Positions 19,616 through 29,484 are shown, counted from the first letter of the stretch. The stretch: 64,000 bases of DNA from Pseudomonadota bacterium (GCA_021833365.1 JAKBFV010000002.1:1-64000); one strand, 5' to 3'. The notes: generated by a model from the letters alone, not told the origin. Translations and numbers: made by a program.

Positions 19616-20205
19616 AGGCGCGGCCAGCGCTGCAACAGTGACTGCAGGGCGAGGGCGCGGTGACTGCAGCGATTCTTTTGCGCACCCGGCATCTGCGCTG
19701 CCGTCATCTGCAGCGCCGGCAGATAGAAATGCGGGTCATAACCGAAGCCGCCCGCACCGGCGGCATTGGCCTGGATCTCGCCTTCCCAGTCGGCCTCGGC
19801 GATCAGCGGGCAGGGGTCCTCGGCATGACGCAGGAGGACGATGCAGGCGTGATAGCGCGCCGTCCACGGCTTGGGTAGGTCGTGCAAGGCGGCGATGAGC
19901 CGGCGGTTGTTGTCGGCATCGCTGGCGTTCGGCCCGGCGTAGCGCGCCGAATAGAGGCCAGGGGCGCCGTGCAGGGCATCGACGACGAGACCGGAGTCAT
20001 CGGCCAGCGCCGGCAGACCGCTGCGGCGACTGGCGTGCCGAGCCTTGAGCAGGGCATTCTCGATGAAAGTGGCGCCGGTCTCCTCGACGCCGTCGATGGC
20101 GAAGGCATCCTGCCCGACAACGTCCACCGCCTGCGCCGCCAGGAGCTCGCGCAACTCACGCAGCTTGCCGGCATTGCTGCTCGCCAGGACGATGCGCTCA
20201 AGCAT
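19612..20205 (-). CDS. rdgB: XTP/dITP diphosphatase (RdgB/HAM1)
   Basis: A 197-residue housecleaning pyrophosphatase that removes ITP and XTP from the nucleotide pool. VLASSNAGKLRELRELL is the N-terminal SxNxxK motif, ADDSGLVVDAL carries the catalytic Asp, and GGFGYDPHFYLP and SHRALAL complete the family set. It overlaps metW by 8 bp at its start; rdgB-metW-metX is one operon. Confidence 0.96.
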   Translation of the reverse strand: MLERIVLASSNAGKLRELRELLAAQAVDVVGQDAFAIDGVEETGATFIENALLKARHASRRSGLPALADDSGLVVDALHGAPGLYSARYAGPNASDADNNRRLIAALHDLPKPWTARYHACIVLLRHAEDPCPLIAEADWEGEIQANAAGAGGFGYDPHFYLPALQMTAAQMPGAQKNRCSHRALALQSLLQRWPRL

Positions 20206-20794
20206 GGCGCGTCACCCGATAGATGGCGACTTCACCGAAGAGATTCGGCCAGGCGCGCATCAGCGGACTGCTCGCCTGCTCGCCATTGACTGCGTGGCGG
20301 TCGAGGATGTGCAGGTGATGCTCGGCGCACAGCGTATCGAAGTCGGCAAAAGTGCAGAGATGGATGTTGGGGGTGTCGTACCAGTGATAGGGCAAGGCCT
20401 CGGACATCGGCATACGGCCGCGCAGGGCCAGATAGAGGCGCGTCTTCCAGTAGGCGAAATTGGGGAAAGTGATGATCGCCTCGCGCCCCACCCGCAGCAT
20501 ATCGAGGAGCAGGCGATCGGGCGCCGCCACCACCTGCAGGGCCATGGTCATCACCACGGTGTCGAAGCGGTCGTCGCCAAAGAGGGCGAGTCCGGCGTCG
20601 AGGTCATGTTCGATGACATTGACGCCACGCGCGACGCAGCGCCGGATACGCTCGGCGTCGATCTCGACACCATAGCCGCGCACCCCCTGCCGCTGAGCGA
20701 GATGGGCGAGCAGATCACCCTCGCCGCAACCGAGGTCGAGAACACGCGCGTCCGGGGCGATCCAGCGCTCTGCCAGCATCAGGTCGAGCCGCAT
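20198..20794 (-). CDS. metW: Methionine biosynthesis protein MetW
   Basis: A 198-residue SAM-methyltransferase-like protein. VLDLGCGEGDLLAHL is motif I, and EAIITFPNFAYWKTRLYL and PYHWYDTPNIHLCTFADF are MetW signatures. MetW partners MetX in proteobacteria and is reported to affect homoserine acyltransferase activity. The start at 20794 lies one base past the metX stop, behind GGAGGTG. Confidence 0.95.
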   Translation of the reverse strand: MRLDLMLAERWIAPDARVLDLGCGEGDLLAHLAQRQGVRGYGVEIDAERIRRCVARGVNVIEHDLDAGLALFGDDRFDTVVMTMALQVVAAPDRLLLDMLRVGREAIITFPNFAYWKTRLYLALRGRMPMSEALPYHWYDTPNIHLCTFADFDTLCAEHHLHILDRHAVNGEQASSPLMRAWPNLFGEVAIYRVTRHA

Positions 20795-20795
20795 C

Positions 20796-21932
20796 TCACA
20801 CCTCCACGCGCTGCAAAAAAGCCGCGAGCACGGCGAGATAACGCGGCACCGGCAACAAAAACGAGTCATGGCCCTGCGGCGCATCGATCTCGGCATAGCT
20901 GACCGGCTTGTCGGTGGCGACGAGGGCAGCGACGATCTCGCGCGAGCGCGCCGGCGAAAAGCGCCAGTCGGTGCTGAAGGCGATGACCAGAAACCGGCAA
21001 CGCGCGCGCGCCAGCGCCTGCTCGAGGCTGTCACCATGGTCACGCGCCGGATCGAAATAGTCGAGCGCGCGCGTCATCAGCAGATAGGTGTTGGCGTCGA
21101 AATAGCGTGAGAAGGCCTCACCCTGATAGCGCAGATAGCTCTCCACCTGAAACTCGGCGTCGAAACCGTAGTGAAAGTGCCCGGACTTGAGATCGCGACC
21201 GAACTTCGCTTTCATCGCGTCATCGGAGAGGTAGGTGATGTGTCCGACCATGCGCGCCAGAATGAGGCCGCGGCGCGGATAGGTGTCGTGGTCGTAGAAG
21301 CGGCCGGCATGAAAGTCGGGGTCGGAGAGGATGGCCTGACGCGCGACCTCGTTGAACGCGATGTTCTGCGCCGACAGCTTGGGCGCGCAGGCGATGAGCA
21401 CAGTGTGCGCGACCCGTTCCGGAAAATCGATGGCCCACTGCAGGGCCTGCATGCCGCCGAGACTGCCGCCGATGACCGCCGCCCAGCGCGCGATGCCGAG
21501 GCGATCGGCGAGGCGCGCCTGCGCCTTGACCCAGTCCTTGACCGTCATCATCGGAAAAGACGGGCCGTAGACCTGGCCGGTCTCGGGATTGAAGGAGGCC
21601 GGTCCGGTCGAACCATGACAGCCACCGAGATTGTTGAGCGCAACGACGAAGAAGCGGCGCGTGTCGATAGGCTTGCCCGGTCCGATGCAGACGTCCCACC
21701 AACCTGCTTTGTTGTCCTCGGCGCTGTGAAAACCGGCGGCGTGGTGATGCCCGGACAAGGCATGGCAGACGAGTATGGCATTGCTGGCGGTGGCGTTGAG
21801 CTCGCCATAGGTCTCGTAGACGAGATCATAGGCACTGAGCACACGCTGACACTCGAGCGCCAGAGGCTCGACGAAGTGCGCCGTCTGCGGCACCACCAGG
21901 CCCACCGAGTCCGCCGCGAAACTCCGCGTCAT
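20796..21932 (-). CDS. metX: Homoserine O-acyltransferase (MetX; succinyl type likely)
   Basis: A 378-residue alpha/beta-hydrolase-fold enzyme for the first committed step of methionine synthesis. [22 protein letters not shown] and the nucleophile motif [12 protein letters not shown] are present; Asp and His follow in the C-terminal part (GHDSFLLP). In-frame starts also exist at 21941 (ATG) and 21953 (TTG), but 21932 has GAAGGGA at proper spacing and matches the Pseudomonas start. Next to metW the enzyme usually uses succinyl-CoA (MetXS); donor choice is inferred. Confidence 0.94.
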   Translation of the reverse strand: MTRSFAADSVGLVVPQTAHFVEPLALECQRVLSAYDLVYETYGELNATASNAILVCHALSGHHHAAGFHSAEDNKAGWWDVCIGPGKPIDTRRFFVVALNNLGGCHGSTGPASFNPETGQVYGPSFPMMTVKDWVKAQARLADRLGIARWAAVIGGSLGGMQALQWAIDFPERVAHTVLIACAPKLSAQNIAFNEVARQAILSDPDFHAGRFYDHDTYPRRGLILARMVGHITYLSDDAMKAKFGRDLKSGHFHYGFDAEFQVESYLRYQGEAFSRYFDANTYLLMTRALDYFDPARDHGDSLEQALARARCRFLVIAFSTDWRFSPARSREIVAALVATDKPVSYAEIDAPQGHDSFLLPVPRYLAVLAAFLQRVEV

Positions 21933-22004
21933 GGAACCCATCCCTTCAGCCAAAGCCAGCAGTCTAACCTGTGCGTCCGTCCATCGCTAGCCTGAATAGC
22001 GCGC

Positions 22005-23183
22005 TCACTCAGCCGCTGCAAGACCGAGCAGATCGATCGCCGCCTGCACCAGAACCTGCTCCTCATCGGTGGGAATGACCCAGACGGCGACACGACTGTC
22101 GGTCGCGCTGATCAACCCGGTTCCGTGCAGACGGCCATGTGCCGCTTCATCTTCGCGCACACCGAGATAGGCGAGCTGGCGCATCACCTCATGACGCAGC
22201 GCGGCATCATGCTCACCGATGCCGGCGCTGAAGACGATGGCATCGACGCCGCCGAGCAGAGCGATGAGCCCGCCCATCTCCTTGATCAGGCGATGCGTGA
22301 AGACTGCGATGGCGAAGGCGGCCTCCGCCGCTGGCGAAGCGCGCAAAGCGCGCATATCAGCGCTGATCCCCGACAAACCGAGCAGACCGCTCTGCCGGTA
22401 GAGCAGATCCTGGATGGCGTCATGGCTCAGGCCCTGCTCGAGCAGATAAAGCAGGATCCCGGCGTCGATACTGCCGGTGCGCGTCCCCATGACCAGTCCT
22501 TCCAGGGCGGAGAAGCCCATGCTGGTGGCGACGCTGCGACCGCCGCGCACGGCGCAACAGCTGGCACCATTGCCGAGATGCACGAACAGGGCGCGCTCGC
22601 TGTGGACCGGATCGAGCTCGCCAAGACGACGGCTGAGATAGGTGTAGGACAGGCCATGAAAGCCATAGCGCGTCACGCCCTGATCACGCCAGTGCGCCGG
22701 CAGGGCATAAGCACGCTCGACTTCGGGCAGGTCGGCATGGAAAGCGGTGTCAAACACGGCGATCTGCGGCAGTCCGGGAAACACCTGCCGGGCGCGCTCG
22801 ATGGCGAGCAGGTTGTGCGGCTGGTGCAGGGGGGCGAGGGGAATGAGCTGGCGCAGATCGGCCAGAACAGCAGCATCGACGCGCACCGGCTGGCGATAGT
22901 GCCGACCGCCATGCACGACGCGATGCGCCACCGCCTGCAGCGGCGTACCCCGCCCCTGTGCCCAGCGCGCCAGATGGGTGAGGGCAGCGGCAAAGGCGGC
23001 ATCGGCGTCACCGTCGAGATCGCGCTCTTCATCGAGCCCCTCGCCGTGCACGAGGAGGCGTGGCCGCCCCTGCGGCTGCAAGCCTTCGAGCACGCCTTGC
23101 AGGCGCGGATGCTGGCGATCCGTGACTTCGTAGAGGCAGAACTTGAGACTGGAAGAGCCGGCATTGAGGGCGAGTAAGGTCAT
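22005..23183 (-). CDS. ackA: Acetate kinase
   Basis: A 392-residue ASKHA-fold kinase interconverting acetate + ATP and acetyl phosphate + ADP. LALNAGSSSLKF (phosphate 1), FDTAFHADLP, HLGNGASCCAVRGGRSVATSMG and FSAGIGEHD are all present. It is preceded after 6 bp by the MaoC-Pta gene on the same strand, forming an acyl-CoA to acid pathway. Confidence 0.97.
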   Translation of the reverse strand: MTLLALNAGSSSLKFCLYEVTDRQHPRLQGVLEGLQPQGRPRLLVHGEGLDEERDLDGDADAAFAAALTHLARWAQGRGTPLQAVAHRVVHGGRHYRQPVRVDAAVLADLRQLIPLAPLHQPHNLLAIERARQVFPGLPQIAVFDTAFHADLPEVERAYALPAHWRDQGVTRYGFHGLSYTYLSRRLGELDPVHSERALFVHLGNGASCCAVRGGRSVATSMGFSALEGLVMGTRTGSIDAGILLYLLEQGLSHDAIQDLLYRQSGLLGLSGISADMRALRASPAAEAAFAIAVFTHRLIKEMGGLIALLGGVDAIVFSAGIGEHDAALRHEVMRQLAYLGVREDEAAHGRLHGTGLISATDSRVAVWVIPTDEEQVLVQAAIDLLGLAAAE

Positions 23184-23189
23184 GGCCGC

Positions 23190-24581
23190 TCACCCGCGCG
23201 AAGCCCAGCTGAGGCCGGCAGCGGCGACCAGACGCGCCAGGGCGGCTGAAGCCAGTCGCTCGTTGCTGCCGTCGGAACGACTGGTCAGGATGATCGGGAT
23301 ACGCGCCCCCAGGACGAGGCCCGAGGCGCTGGCGCCGGCGAGATACTCGAGCTGCTTGGCCAGCATATTGCCGGCTTCGAGATCGGGCACGAGCAGGATG
23401 TCGGCGCGTCCGGCCACCTGCGAATCGATGTGCTTGATCGCCACCGCCTTCGGCGAGATGGCGTTGTCAAAAGCCAGCGGCCCATCGAGGAGCCCCCCCT
23501 GGATCTGCCGCCGATCGGCCATCTTGCACAGGGCAGCGGCATCCAGCGTCGCCTGCATGATCGGATTGATGGTTTCGACGGCGGCGAGAATGGCTACCTT
23601 GGGCTGCTCGACGCCGAGGACATGCGCGAAATCGATGGCGTTCTGCACGATGTCGGCCTTTTCCAGCAGGGAGGGCCGGATGTTGAGGGCAGCATCGGTG
23701 ATCAGCAGCGGCTTGCCATACATCGGCACATCGAAATGAAAGACGTGCGACATGCGTCGTCCGGTGCGCAGACGCGGTTCGGCGAGGATGGCGTGCATGA
23801 GCTCGTCGGTATGCAGGCTGCCTTTCATGATCGCCGCCACCTCACCGGCGGCAGCCATCTGCGCCGCCTTCTCGGCAGCGGCGTGACTGTGTGCGACCGC
23901 GATCACCTCGACATCGCTGAGATCGAGCCCCTGCTCGGCGGCGACGGCGCGGATGCGCGCCTCGGGACCGATGAGCACAGCCTGCAGGATGCCGGCGCGC
24001 GCCGCTTCGAGAGCGCCTTGCAAGGACTCGCTGTCGCAGGGTTGCACGACGGCACAGCGCAGTACCGGCTGTCCGGCACCGCGTGCGATCAGCTCGCGCA
24101 GGCGCGCCTCCGGATCAAAGACCGTCAGTTGCGGCGTTTCGACCTGGCCGCTGATGAATTTTTTCTCCGGCGCCAGAATCACCGCCTCGCCGCCGAGTAC
24201 CAGCTGCCCTTTTTGATTGTATACCTCGGTGCTCAAGGTCAGACGCCGCGTCTCCTCATCGCGCGCCGTCACCGTCGCATGCGCGGTCAAGGTGTCGCCG
24301 ATGCGCACCGGCTTGGTGAACTTGAAGGACTGCTGCAGATAGATCGTCCCCGGCCCCGGAAAGCGCGTACCGAGCAGGGCCGAAATCATCGATCCGGCCC
24401 ACATGCCGTGTCCGATGACGGTGCGGAATTGCGTCGTGCGCGCGTACTCGGGATCGAGATGCGCAGGATTGGTGTCACCGGTCACCGCCGCGAAAGCCTC
24501 GACGTCCTCACGCTGCAAGGTGCGCACGAGGCTGGCGGTGTCGCCGATCTTGATCTCATCGAAGGTCCTGTTCTGGCTCAT
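23190..24581 (-). CDS. Bifunctional MaoC enoyl-CoA hydratase / phosphate acetyl(butyryl)transferase
   Basis: A 463-residue fusion. Residues 1-140 are a MaoC hot-dog domain (AAVTGDTNPAHLDPEYAR, GHGMWAGSMISALLGT, hydratase 2 motif). Residues 150-460 are a PTA_PTB domain (AAIMKGSLHTDELMHA, LLITDAALNIRPS, FAHVLGVEQPKVAIL). The fusion is known in proteobacteria, with the acyl specificity of the transferase often unclear. Its place between ackA and the PHA genes suggests a link between (R)-hydroxyacyl-CoA/acyl-CoA turnover and acyl phosphate formation. Confidence 0.93.
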   Translation of the reverse strand: MSQNRTFDEIKIGDTASLVRTLQREDVEAFAAVTGDTNPAHLDPEYARTTQFRTVIGHGMWAGSMISALLGTRFPGPGTIYLQQSFKFTKPVRIGDTLTAHATVTARDEETRRLTLSTEVYNQKGQLVLGGEAVILAPEKKFISGQVETPQLTVFDPEARLRELIARGAGQPVLRCAVVQPCDSESLQGALEAARAGILQAVLIGPEARIRAVAAEQGLDLSDVEVIAVAHSHAAAEKAAQMAAAGEVAAIMKGSLHTDELMHAILAEPRLRTGRRMSHVFHFDVPMYGKPLLITDAALNIRPSLLEKADIVQNAIDFAHVLGVEQPKVAILAAVETINPIMQATLDAAALCKMADRRQIQGGLLDGPLAFDNAISPKAVAIKHIDSQVAGRADILLVPDLEAGNMLAKQLEYLAGASASGLVLGARIPIILTSRSDGSNERLASAALARLVAAAGLSWASRG

Positions 24582-25071
24582 GGCCCTGTCCTCTTGTTGA
24601 ATCTCTTGCCATCCATTAGGCGCCCGGCAAGATGGCGCTTTGATGACTCAGGTCAAGACCCGGCGCCAGCACCCTGTCCTTTTGACGCATTCTTCACAAT
24701 CGGCGGACACCGCTACACTCAGCGGCCAACAGCACCGCCAGGGTTGGGCTGCTGATCCTTGTTGCGCAAGGGCTTGCTCTATTTCCAAAGCCACGACCGC
24801 CAGGCAAGGCGAGGCTCCCAGCCATGCCTGCGCAGCTTCCTCACCCAAGACCTGCATCATACCCGGGGGATATGATCGAGCCTGCTCATGCAGGCACGGC
24901 TCTGAGCATCCCGCCCGTTTCATGAATTTATCATGGTGCATGCGCAAAATCTGACGCATGTCAAGTTCCTGCAATATGCGAGGCAGAAGATAAAAGCACG
25001 GATCAGCGCGACGAACGCGACCCGCAAACTCCAGGATGGACACCATCCAGATTAAGGATAAGGAGACGATC
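24582..25071. other. Intergenic control region of the phasin-phaC operon
   Basis: A 490-bp gap between divergent transcription units. It contains a GCCTGC/GCAGGC stem-loop (24880-24895) and a candidate promoter for the phasin gene (24966-24994). No coding frame is convincing. The length suggests regulated divergent promoters. Confidence 0.5.
24966..24994 (+). promoter_or_regulatory. Candidate promoter of the phasin-phaC operon
   Basis: TTCCTG (24966-24971) and GATAAA (24989-24994) with a 17-bp spacer, about 78 bp before the phasin start. Both boxes deviate from consensus. Confidence 0.3.
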
Positions 25072-25464
25072 ATGAACACTCTGTTTAGCGACACCTTCAA
25101 GGAACAGGCGAAAAAGTTCACCGATCCGCTGCAGGCGATCAACCGCGCCTGGGTGAGCAATCTCGAACGCGTCACCGAATACTCGCTGACCACGGCGCGC
25201 AACTACGCCGAACTCGGCCTCAAGCAGCTGCACGCCGCCAGTTCGGTCAAGGATCCGGAGACTTTGTCCTCCTTCCAGAGCCAGCAGACACAGCTGCTCA
25301 GCGAGCTCAGCCAGATGCTGCTCAAGGATGCCGAGCGTCTGACCGAGATCGGCAACCAGCTGCGCTCCGATCTGAGCTCGGTCATGGGCCAGGCCTACCA
25401 GCAGGCGGCGCAGCCGGCTTCAGCGGCCGAAGCCAAGGCCAGCAAGGCGACGGCGAAGGCCTGA
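25072..25464 (+). CDS. Phasin family protein
   Basis: A 130-residue, mostly alpha-helical protein with a phasin domain (DPLQAINRAWVSNLERVTEY...LLSELSQMLLKDAERLTEIG) and an Ala/Lys/Gln-rich tail (AKASKATAKA). Phasins coat polyhydroxyalkanoate granules and influence their size and number. The start at 25072 follows AAGGAGACG; longer in-frame versions lack such a site. The PHA synthase begins 4 bp after its stop. Confidence 0.92.
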   Translation: MNTLFSDTFKEQAKKFTDPLQAINRAWVSNLERVTEYSLTTARNYAELGLKQLHAASSVKDPETLSSFQSQQTQLLSELSQMLLKDAERLTEIGNQLRSDLSSVMGQAYQQAAQPASAAEAKASKATAKA

Positions 25465-25468
25465 AGTC

Positions 25469-27244
25469 ATGAACGAGCCGACGAACCAGGCCCAGGCCAC
25501 CGCCAGCGGTAGTCTGTGGGCAGAGATGATGAGCACGCTGGCGGGCGGGGTACTCGGCATGCAGGATCATCCGGTACGTTGGCCCCTGCTGTTCGAGACC
25601 CTCGATGGTTACCGGCAGTTGTTCGAAAAGAACTACAGCCAGCAGCCGGGGACGCTGCTCGACCAGCAGATGGCTTTCTGGCAGCAGCATCAGGCCCTGT
25701 GGCAGAACCTGATGCTGCGCATGGCCGGCAAGGACGTTCCCGAGCTGGTGCAGGCGAGCAAGGGGGACCGGCGTTTCGAGGCCAGCGACTGGCACGAGAA
25801 TCCCTGGTTCAGCTATCTGCAGCAGACCTATCTGCTCATCAGCCGCAGCGTCATGCAGGCGGTCGATGCCGCCTCCGGCCTCGACGATAAAGCCCTGCAG
25901 CGTTTGCGCTTCATGACGCGGCAATGGTTGAGCGCGATGGCGCCGAGCAACTTTCTCTGGAGCAATCCGGAGATGTTGCGGCTGACCGCCGAGAGCGGTG
26001 GCCAGAACCTCCTGCGCGGCCTGCAACAGCTCGTCGAAGATCTGCAGAACAGCGCCGAGTCGCTGAACATCACCATGACCGACCGCAGCGCCTTCCGGGT
26101 CGGGGAAAATCTCGCCACGACGCCCGGCAAGGTGGTCTTTCGCAATGAACTGATCGAGCTGATCCAGTACGCACCGCGTACCTCGGAGGTCTACGCCCGT
26201 CCCCTGCTCATCGTGCCGCCCTGGATCAACAAGTTCTATGTCCTCGATCTCAGCGAGAAGCAGTCGCTGGCGCGCTGGATCTGTGAGCAGGGGCATACCG
26301 TCTTCATGATCTCCTGGGTCAACCCCGGGCGGGCCCTACACGACAAGGGCATCGAGGACTATATGCAGCAGGGCCTGCTCGCCGCCCTCGACGCGATCCG
26401 CGCACAGACCGGCGTCGCCGACGCCAATGTCCTCGGCTACTGCGCCGGCGGCATCCTGCTCAGCATCACCCTGGCCTGGCTGGCGGCGCGTGGCGAGGCC
26501 GGGCGCATCGCTTCGGCGACACAGCTGGCGACCCTCGCCGACTTCAGCGACAGCGGCGACATCGGTGTCTTCATCGATGAGACCCTGCTCGGCGCGCTGG
26601 AGGGCGAACTCGATCGCCAGGGTGTGCTCGACGGACGCATGCTGGCGGTGACCTTCAGCATACTGCGCGAGAATGACCTGTACTGGAACTACTACATCCA
26701 GAACTACCTCAAGGGCGAGCGGCCGGTGCCTTTCGACATGCTGTACTGGAACACCGACAGCACCAACGTGCCGGCACGGGTGCACAAGTTCTTTTTGCGC
26801 CGGCTCTACACCGAGGACAGGTTGCGCCAGCCCGGTGCCCTGCAGATCGCCGGTCAAAGCATCGACCTGCGCCAGGTAAAGACGCCAGCGTTCATCTATG
26901 CCAGTCTGCAGGATCACATCGCCAAGTGGCCGGGTTGCTACGCCAGCACCCAGCTCTACAGCGGCCCGGTTGAGTTCGTGCTCGGCGAATCGGGACATGT
27001 CGCCGGTGTGCTCAATGCTCCTGGCGGTCGCTATGGCCACTATCGACACCATCAGTTGCCGAGTTCATCGGCTGACTGGTTCGCCGCCGCGCAGTACCAC
27101 GCCGGCGCGAGCTGGTGGCTGCCCTGGGCAGAGTGGCTGGCCGGCCATGCTGGCGACAAGGTGGCGGCGCGTGCGCCGCTGCAGGATCTCGGTGACGCTC
27201 CCGGTTCCTATGTGCGCGTCAGCGCTGCCGAGGCCCTGCGCTGA
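25469..27244 (+). CDS. phaC: Class I polyhydroxyalkanoate synthase
   Basis: A 591-residue polymerase that joins (R)-3-hydroxyacyl-CoA into PHA. The lipase-like box is GYCAGG with nucleophile Cys325; Asp482 (LQDHIAKW) and His510 (GESGHVAGVLN) complete the triad. The N-terminal PhaC domain with PPWINKFYVLDL is present. Length and phasin partner fit class I (short-chain monomers). The gene ends base-to-base with the convergent dynamin gene. No phaA, phaB or phaZ is in the window. Confidence 0.96.
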   Translation: MNEPTNQAQATASGSLWAEMMSTLAGGVLGMQDHPVRWPLLFETLDGYRQLFEKNYSQQPGTLLDQQMAFWQQHQALWQNLMLRMAGKDVPELVQASKGDRRFEASDWHENPWFSYLQQTYLLISRSVMQAVDAASGLDDKALQRLRFMTRQWLSAMAPSNFLWSNPEMLRLTAESGGQNLLRGLQQLVEDLQNSAESLNITMTDRSAFRVGENLATTPGKVVFRNELIELIQYAPRTSEVYARPLLIVPPWINKFYVLDLSEKQSLARWICEQGHTVFMISWVNPGRALHDKGIEDYMQQGLLAALDAIRAQTGVADANVLGYCAGGILLSITLAWLAARGEAGRIASATQLATLADFSDSGDIGVFIDETLLGALEGELDRQGVLDGRMLAVTFSILRENDLYWNYYIQNYLKGERPVPFDMLYWNTDSTNVPARVHKFFLRRLYTEDRLRQPGALQIAGQSIDLRQVKTPAFIYASLQDHIAKWPGCYASTQLYSGPVEFVLGESGHVAGVLNAPGGRYGHYRHHQLPSSSADWFAAAQYHAGASWWLPWAEWLAGHAGDKVAARAPLQDLGDAPGSYVRVSAAEALR

Positions 27245-29164
27245 TCAGGGCTTGAGGCTGCGACGAATGCTCGCCAGTTCTTCCGACTGGCGGGCAAGTT
27301 CGGCGATGCGCGCATCGACCGCCATCATCTTCTCGCTGTCAGCGCTCTGCGCCTTCATGCGCGTCAGCTGCTCCATCATCTGCTGGACGCGTGCGCGGTA
27401 CTGCATGGTCTGCTGCATCAATGGCCCCAGTGAGGATTTGCACCACTGCTCCGACTGTTGCGCCGCCTTCAGATAGAGTTGGCCGGCGGCGTGGGCGATG
27501 CTGGCGAAAAAGCGGTCGGCGGCCTTTTGTGCGCCGATCATGTTGCTGATGCGGGAACGATACGGCGCTGACTGCACTTCCATCTGCTGCAGTTCGAGCA
27601 GAAGGGCATCGAGGCCGAGGCGGGGATAATCGAGCAGATCCTCCTGGGCTTCCTGGGCATAGCGCTGATAGAGTTTGAACACCATGCCATCCATGCTCAC
27701 GGCATCTTCGCGCAATCGCATCAGATCGCTGCGCAAGGCGGCGAAGAACTGTCCCACCGCCTGCGCCAGGCCACTGCCGAGAACACCGCTCTGCGCTTGC
27801 TGGCGCGCCGCCGTCAGATGCTCGGCGAGCTGCTCCGCCGTCACCACCTGACGTAGTTTCGGCAACTGTGTCTCCATCAGCTTGCGTGCCGACTGCAGGA
27901 CGGCGAGGCGACGGTTGTAGGCCTGTTGCTCACCCTGCACGGTGCGCGTCAGGGCGACCAGTTCATAGTCGCGCTGGTGATCCGGCTGTGCCAGGAGCTC
28001 GCGTTCATCATGCAGCTGCTGGCGACGGTCGCTCAACGCCTGGACGCTGCTTTCGACCATCTGCACCAGCTCGAGCACCACACTTTGCTGCAGGATCTGC
28101 TGCTTGTGCGCGATCACCGACTGCGCCAGCACCTGCTCGAGTTCAGCGAGATGGCTGCGTTGCAGAAGCTCGACGTCATTCATCAGATGCGCCTTCACCG
28201 CCGTGCGCGCCGACAGCGGCAGGACGTGCTGCATCGGAATCTGCAGCTGCTGCGCCGTCAGCCGCACCTGGCGGGTGACATGCGCTTCGATATCGGCGGC
28301 ATCCTCGTCCTCATCCCAGAGCATGTCGATCTTGTTGAGTACGCCATAGAGAGCAGCGCCATGGCGCTGCACGATCTCGCGCACGTGCTCGTTCCAGATC
28401 ATGTGGTCGGTGGCGGTCAAGCCGGTGTCCGCCGACAGGACGAAGAGGACGGCGTGAGCGTCAGGCAGGAGACTCAAGGTCAGTTCCGGCTCGGAGCCGA
28501 GGGCGTTGAGGCCCGGGGTGTCGATGATCGACAGCCCCTGCCGCAACAGCGGGTGATCGATATTGATCAGGGCATGCCGCCAGGCCGGTATCTGGACCTT
28601 GCCGCTCTCCTGCCCGACTTCCAGGTATTCGACCTGAAATCCGAGATCGGCGGCCTCCTCGCGGCTGACCGCGATGGTCTTGGCGACCTCCTGAAAGGCC
28701 TTGCGCATGGCGCTGGCGTCATCGAGATTGATGCTCAGGTGCACCCAGTGCTCGAGCTGCTGCTTGTACTCGCTGAGGCTCATCGCCTCCTTGCGCGTCT
28801 GGATGGGCAACAGCTTGATATAGGCGCTGGTGACGCTGCCGTCATAGTAGAGCTCGGTCGGACACATGGTGGTGCGACCGATGCGCGTCGGCAGCAGACG
28901 CTGCTTATAATGGCGGCTGAGCAGGGCGTTGATCATCTCCGACTTGCCGCGCGAGAACTCACCGACGAAGGCGAGCAGGATGCGGTCATTCTTGACCGTA
29001 TGCAGAGCCTGACTGAGACGGCCGTCGAGCTCGATGCTGTTGAGGCCGTAAGCATTGAGCCAGCGACGATAGCGTGTCCCGTCCTGGATCACTTCATGCT
29101 TCCAGCGCGTATAAGCTTGCACGCGCTGGGAGAGATCTTCTTTAGCACTTTTAGCACTGCTCAT
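27245..29164 (-). CDS. Dynamin-like GTPase
   Basis: A 639-residue protein with an N-terminal GTPase domain: G1 GEFSRGKSEMINALL near residue 67, G3 DTPGLNALGSEPEL, and G4 NKIDMLWDEDED. The remainder is long alpha-helical and probably coiled coil (LEQVLAQSVIAHKQQILQQS and beyond), as in bacterial dynamin-family proteins that bind or remodel membranes. It lies at the end of the yggS-proC-yggT-yggU strand after a 17-bp gap, and converges on phaC. The function is not known. Confidence 0.88.
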   Translation of the reverse strand: MSSAKSAKEDLSQRVQAYTRWKHEVIQDGTRYRRWLNAYGLNSIELDGRLSQALHTVKNDRILLAFVGEFSRGKSEMINALLSRHYKQRLLPTRIGRTTMCPTELYYDGSVTSAYIKLLPIQTRKEAMSLSEYKQQLEHWVHLSINLDDASAMRKAFQEVAKTIAVSREEAADLGFQVEYLEVGQESGKVQIPAWRHALINIDHPLLRQGLSIIDTPGLNALGSEPELTLSLLPDAHAVLFVLSADTGLTATDHMIWNEHVREIVQRHGAALYGVLNKIDMLWDEDEDAADIEAHVTRQVRLTAQQLQIPMQHVLPLSARTAVKAHLMNDVELLQRSHLAELEQVLAQSVIAHKQQILQQSVVLELVQMVESSVQALSDRRQQLHDERELLAQPDHQRDYELVALTRTVQGEQQAYNRRLAVLQSARKLMETQLPKLRQVVTAEQLAEHLTAARQQAQSGVLGSGLAQAVGQFFAALRSDLMRLREDAVSMDGMVFKLYQRYAQEAQEDLLDYPRLGLDALLLELQQMEVQSAPYRSRISNMIGAQKAADRFFASIAHAAGQLYLKAAQQSEQWCKSSLGPLMQQTMQYRARVQQMMEQLTRMKAQSADSEKMMAVDARIAELARQSEELASIRRSLKP

Positions 29165-29181
29165 CTCGCCGCCTCATTCCC

Positions 29182-29484
29182 TCACTGCTCGGCCACCGGG
29201 CCGAGATCCTGTAATTCCGCCGGCCATGCGCCGATACGGTCCAGAGCGAAGCGTTTGCGCCGCGAACTGAGACCGCTGAGCAGCCTGACCTCGCTTTGAC
29301 GCACGGCAAAAGCGTTCGCCAGAAAAGCCTGACACGCCGCATTGGCACGCCCATCCACCGCCGGAGCGGCGATGCGCAGGCGCACAGCATCACCGTAAAG
29401 GCCGGCAAAAGCGCTGACCTTGGCGCCCGGCTGGACATGACAGAGCAACTCCAGCCCGTCCCCAAGTCGCCGCCAGGGCGGCAC
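29182..29484 (-). CDS. yggU: DUF167 (YggU) family protein
   Basis: A 100-residue protein with the YggU core: CHVQPGAKVSAFAGLYG, LRIAAPAVDGRANAACQAFLA and LLSGLSSRRKRFALD. The start is GTG at 29484, sharing bases with the yggT stop (TAGTG), which fits translational coupling. Function unknown; it accompanies yggT across gammaproteobacteria. Confidence 0.9.
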   Translation of the reverse strand: MPPWRRLGDGLELLCHVQPGAKVSAFAGLYGDAVRLRIAAPAVDGRANAACQAFLANAFAVRQSEVRLLSGLSSRRKRFALDRIGAWPAELQDLGPVAEQ

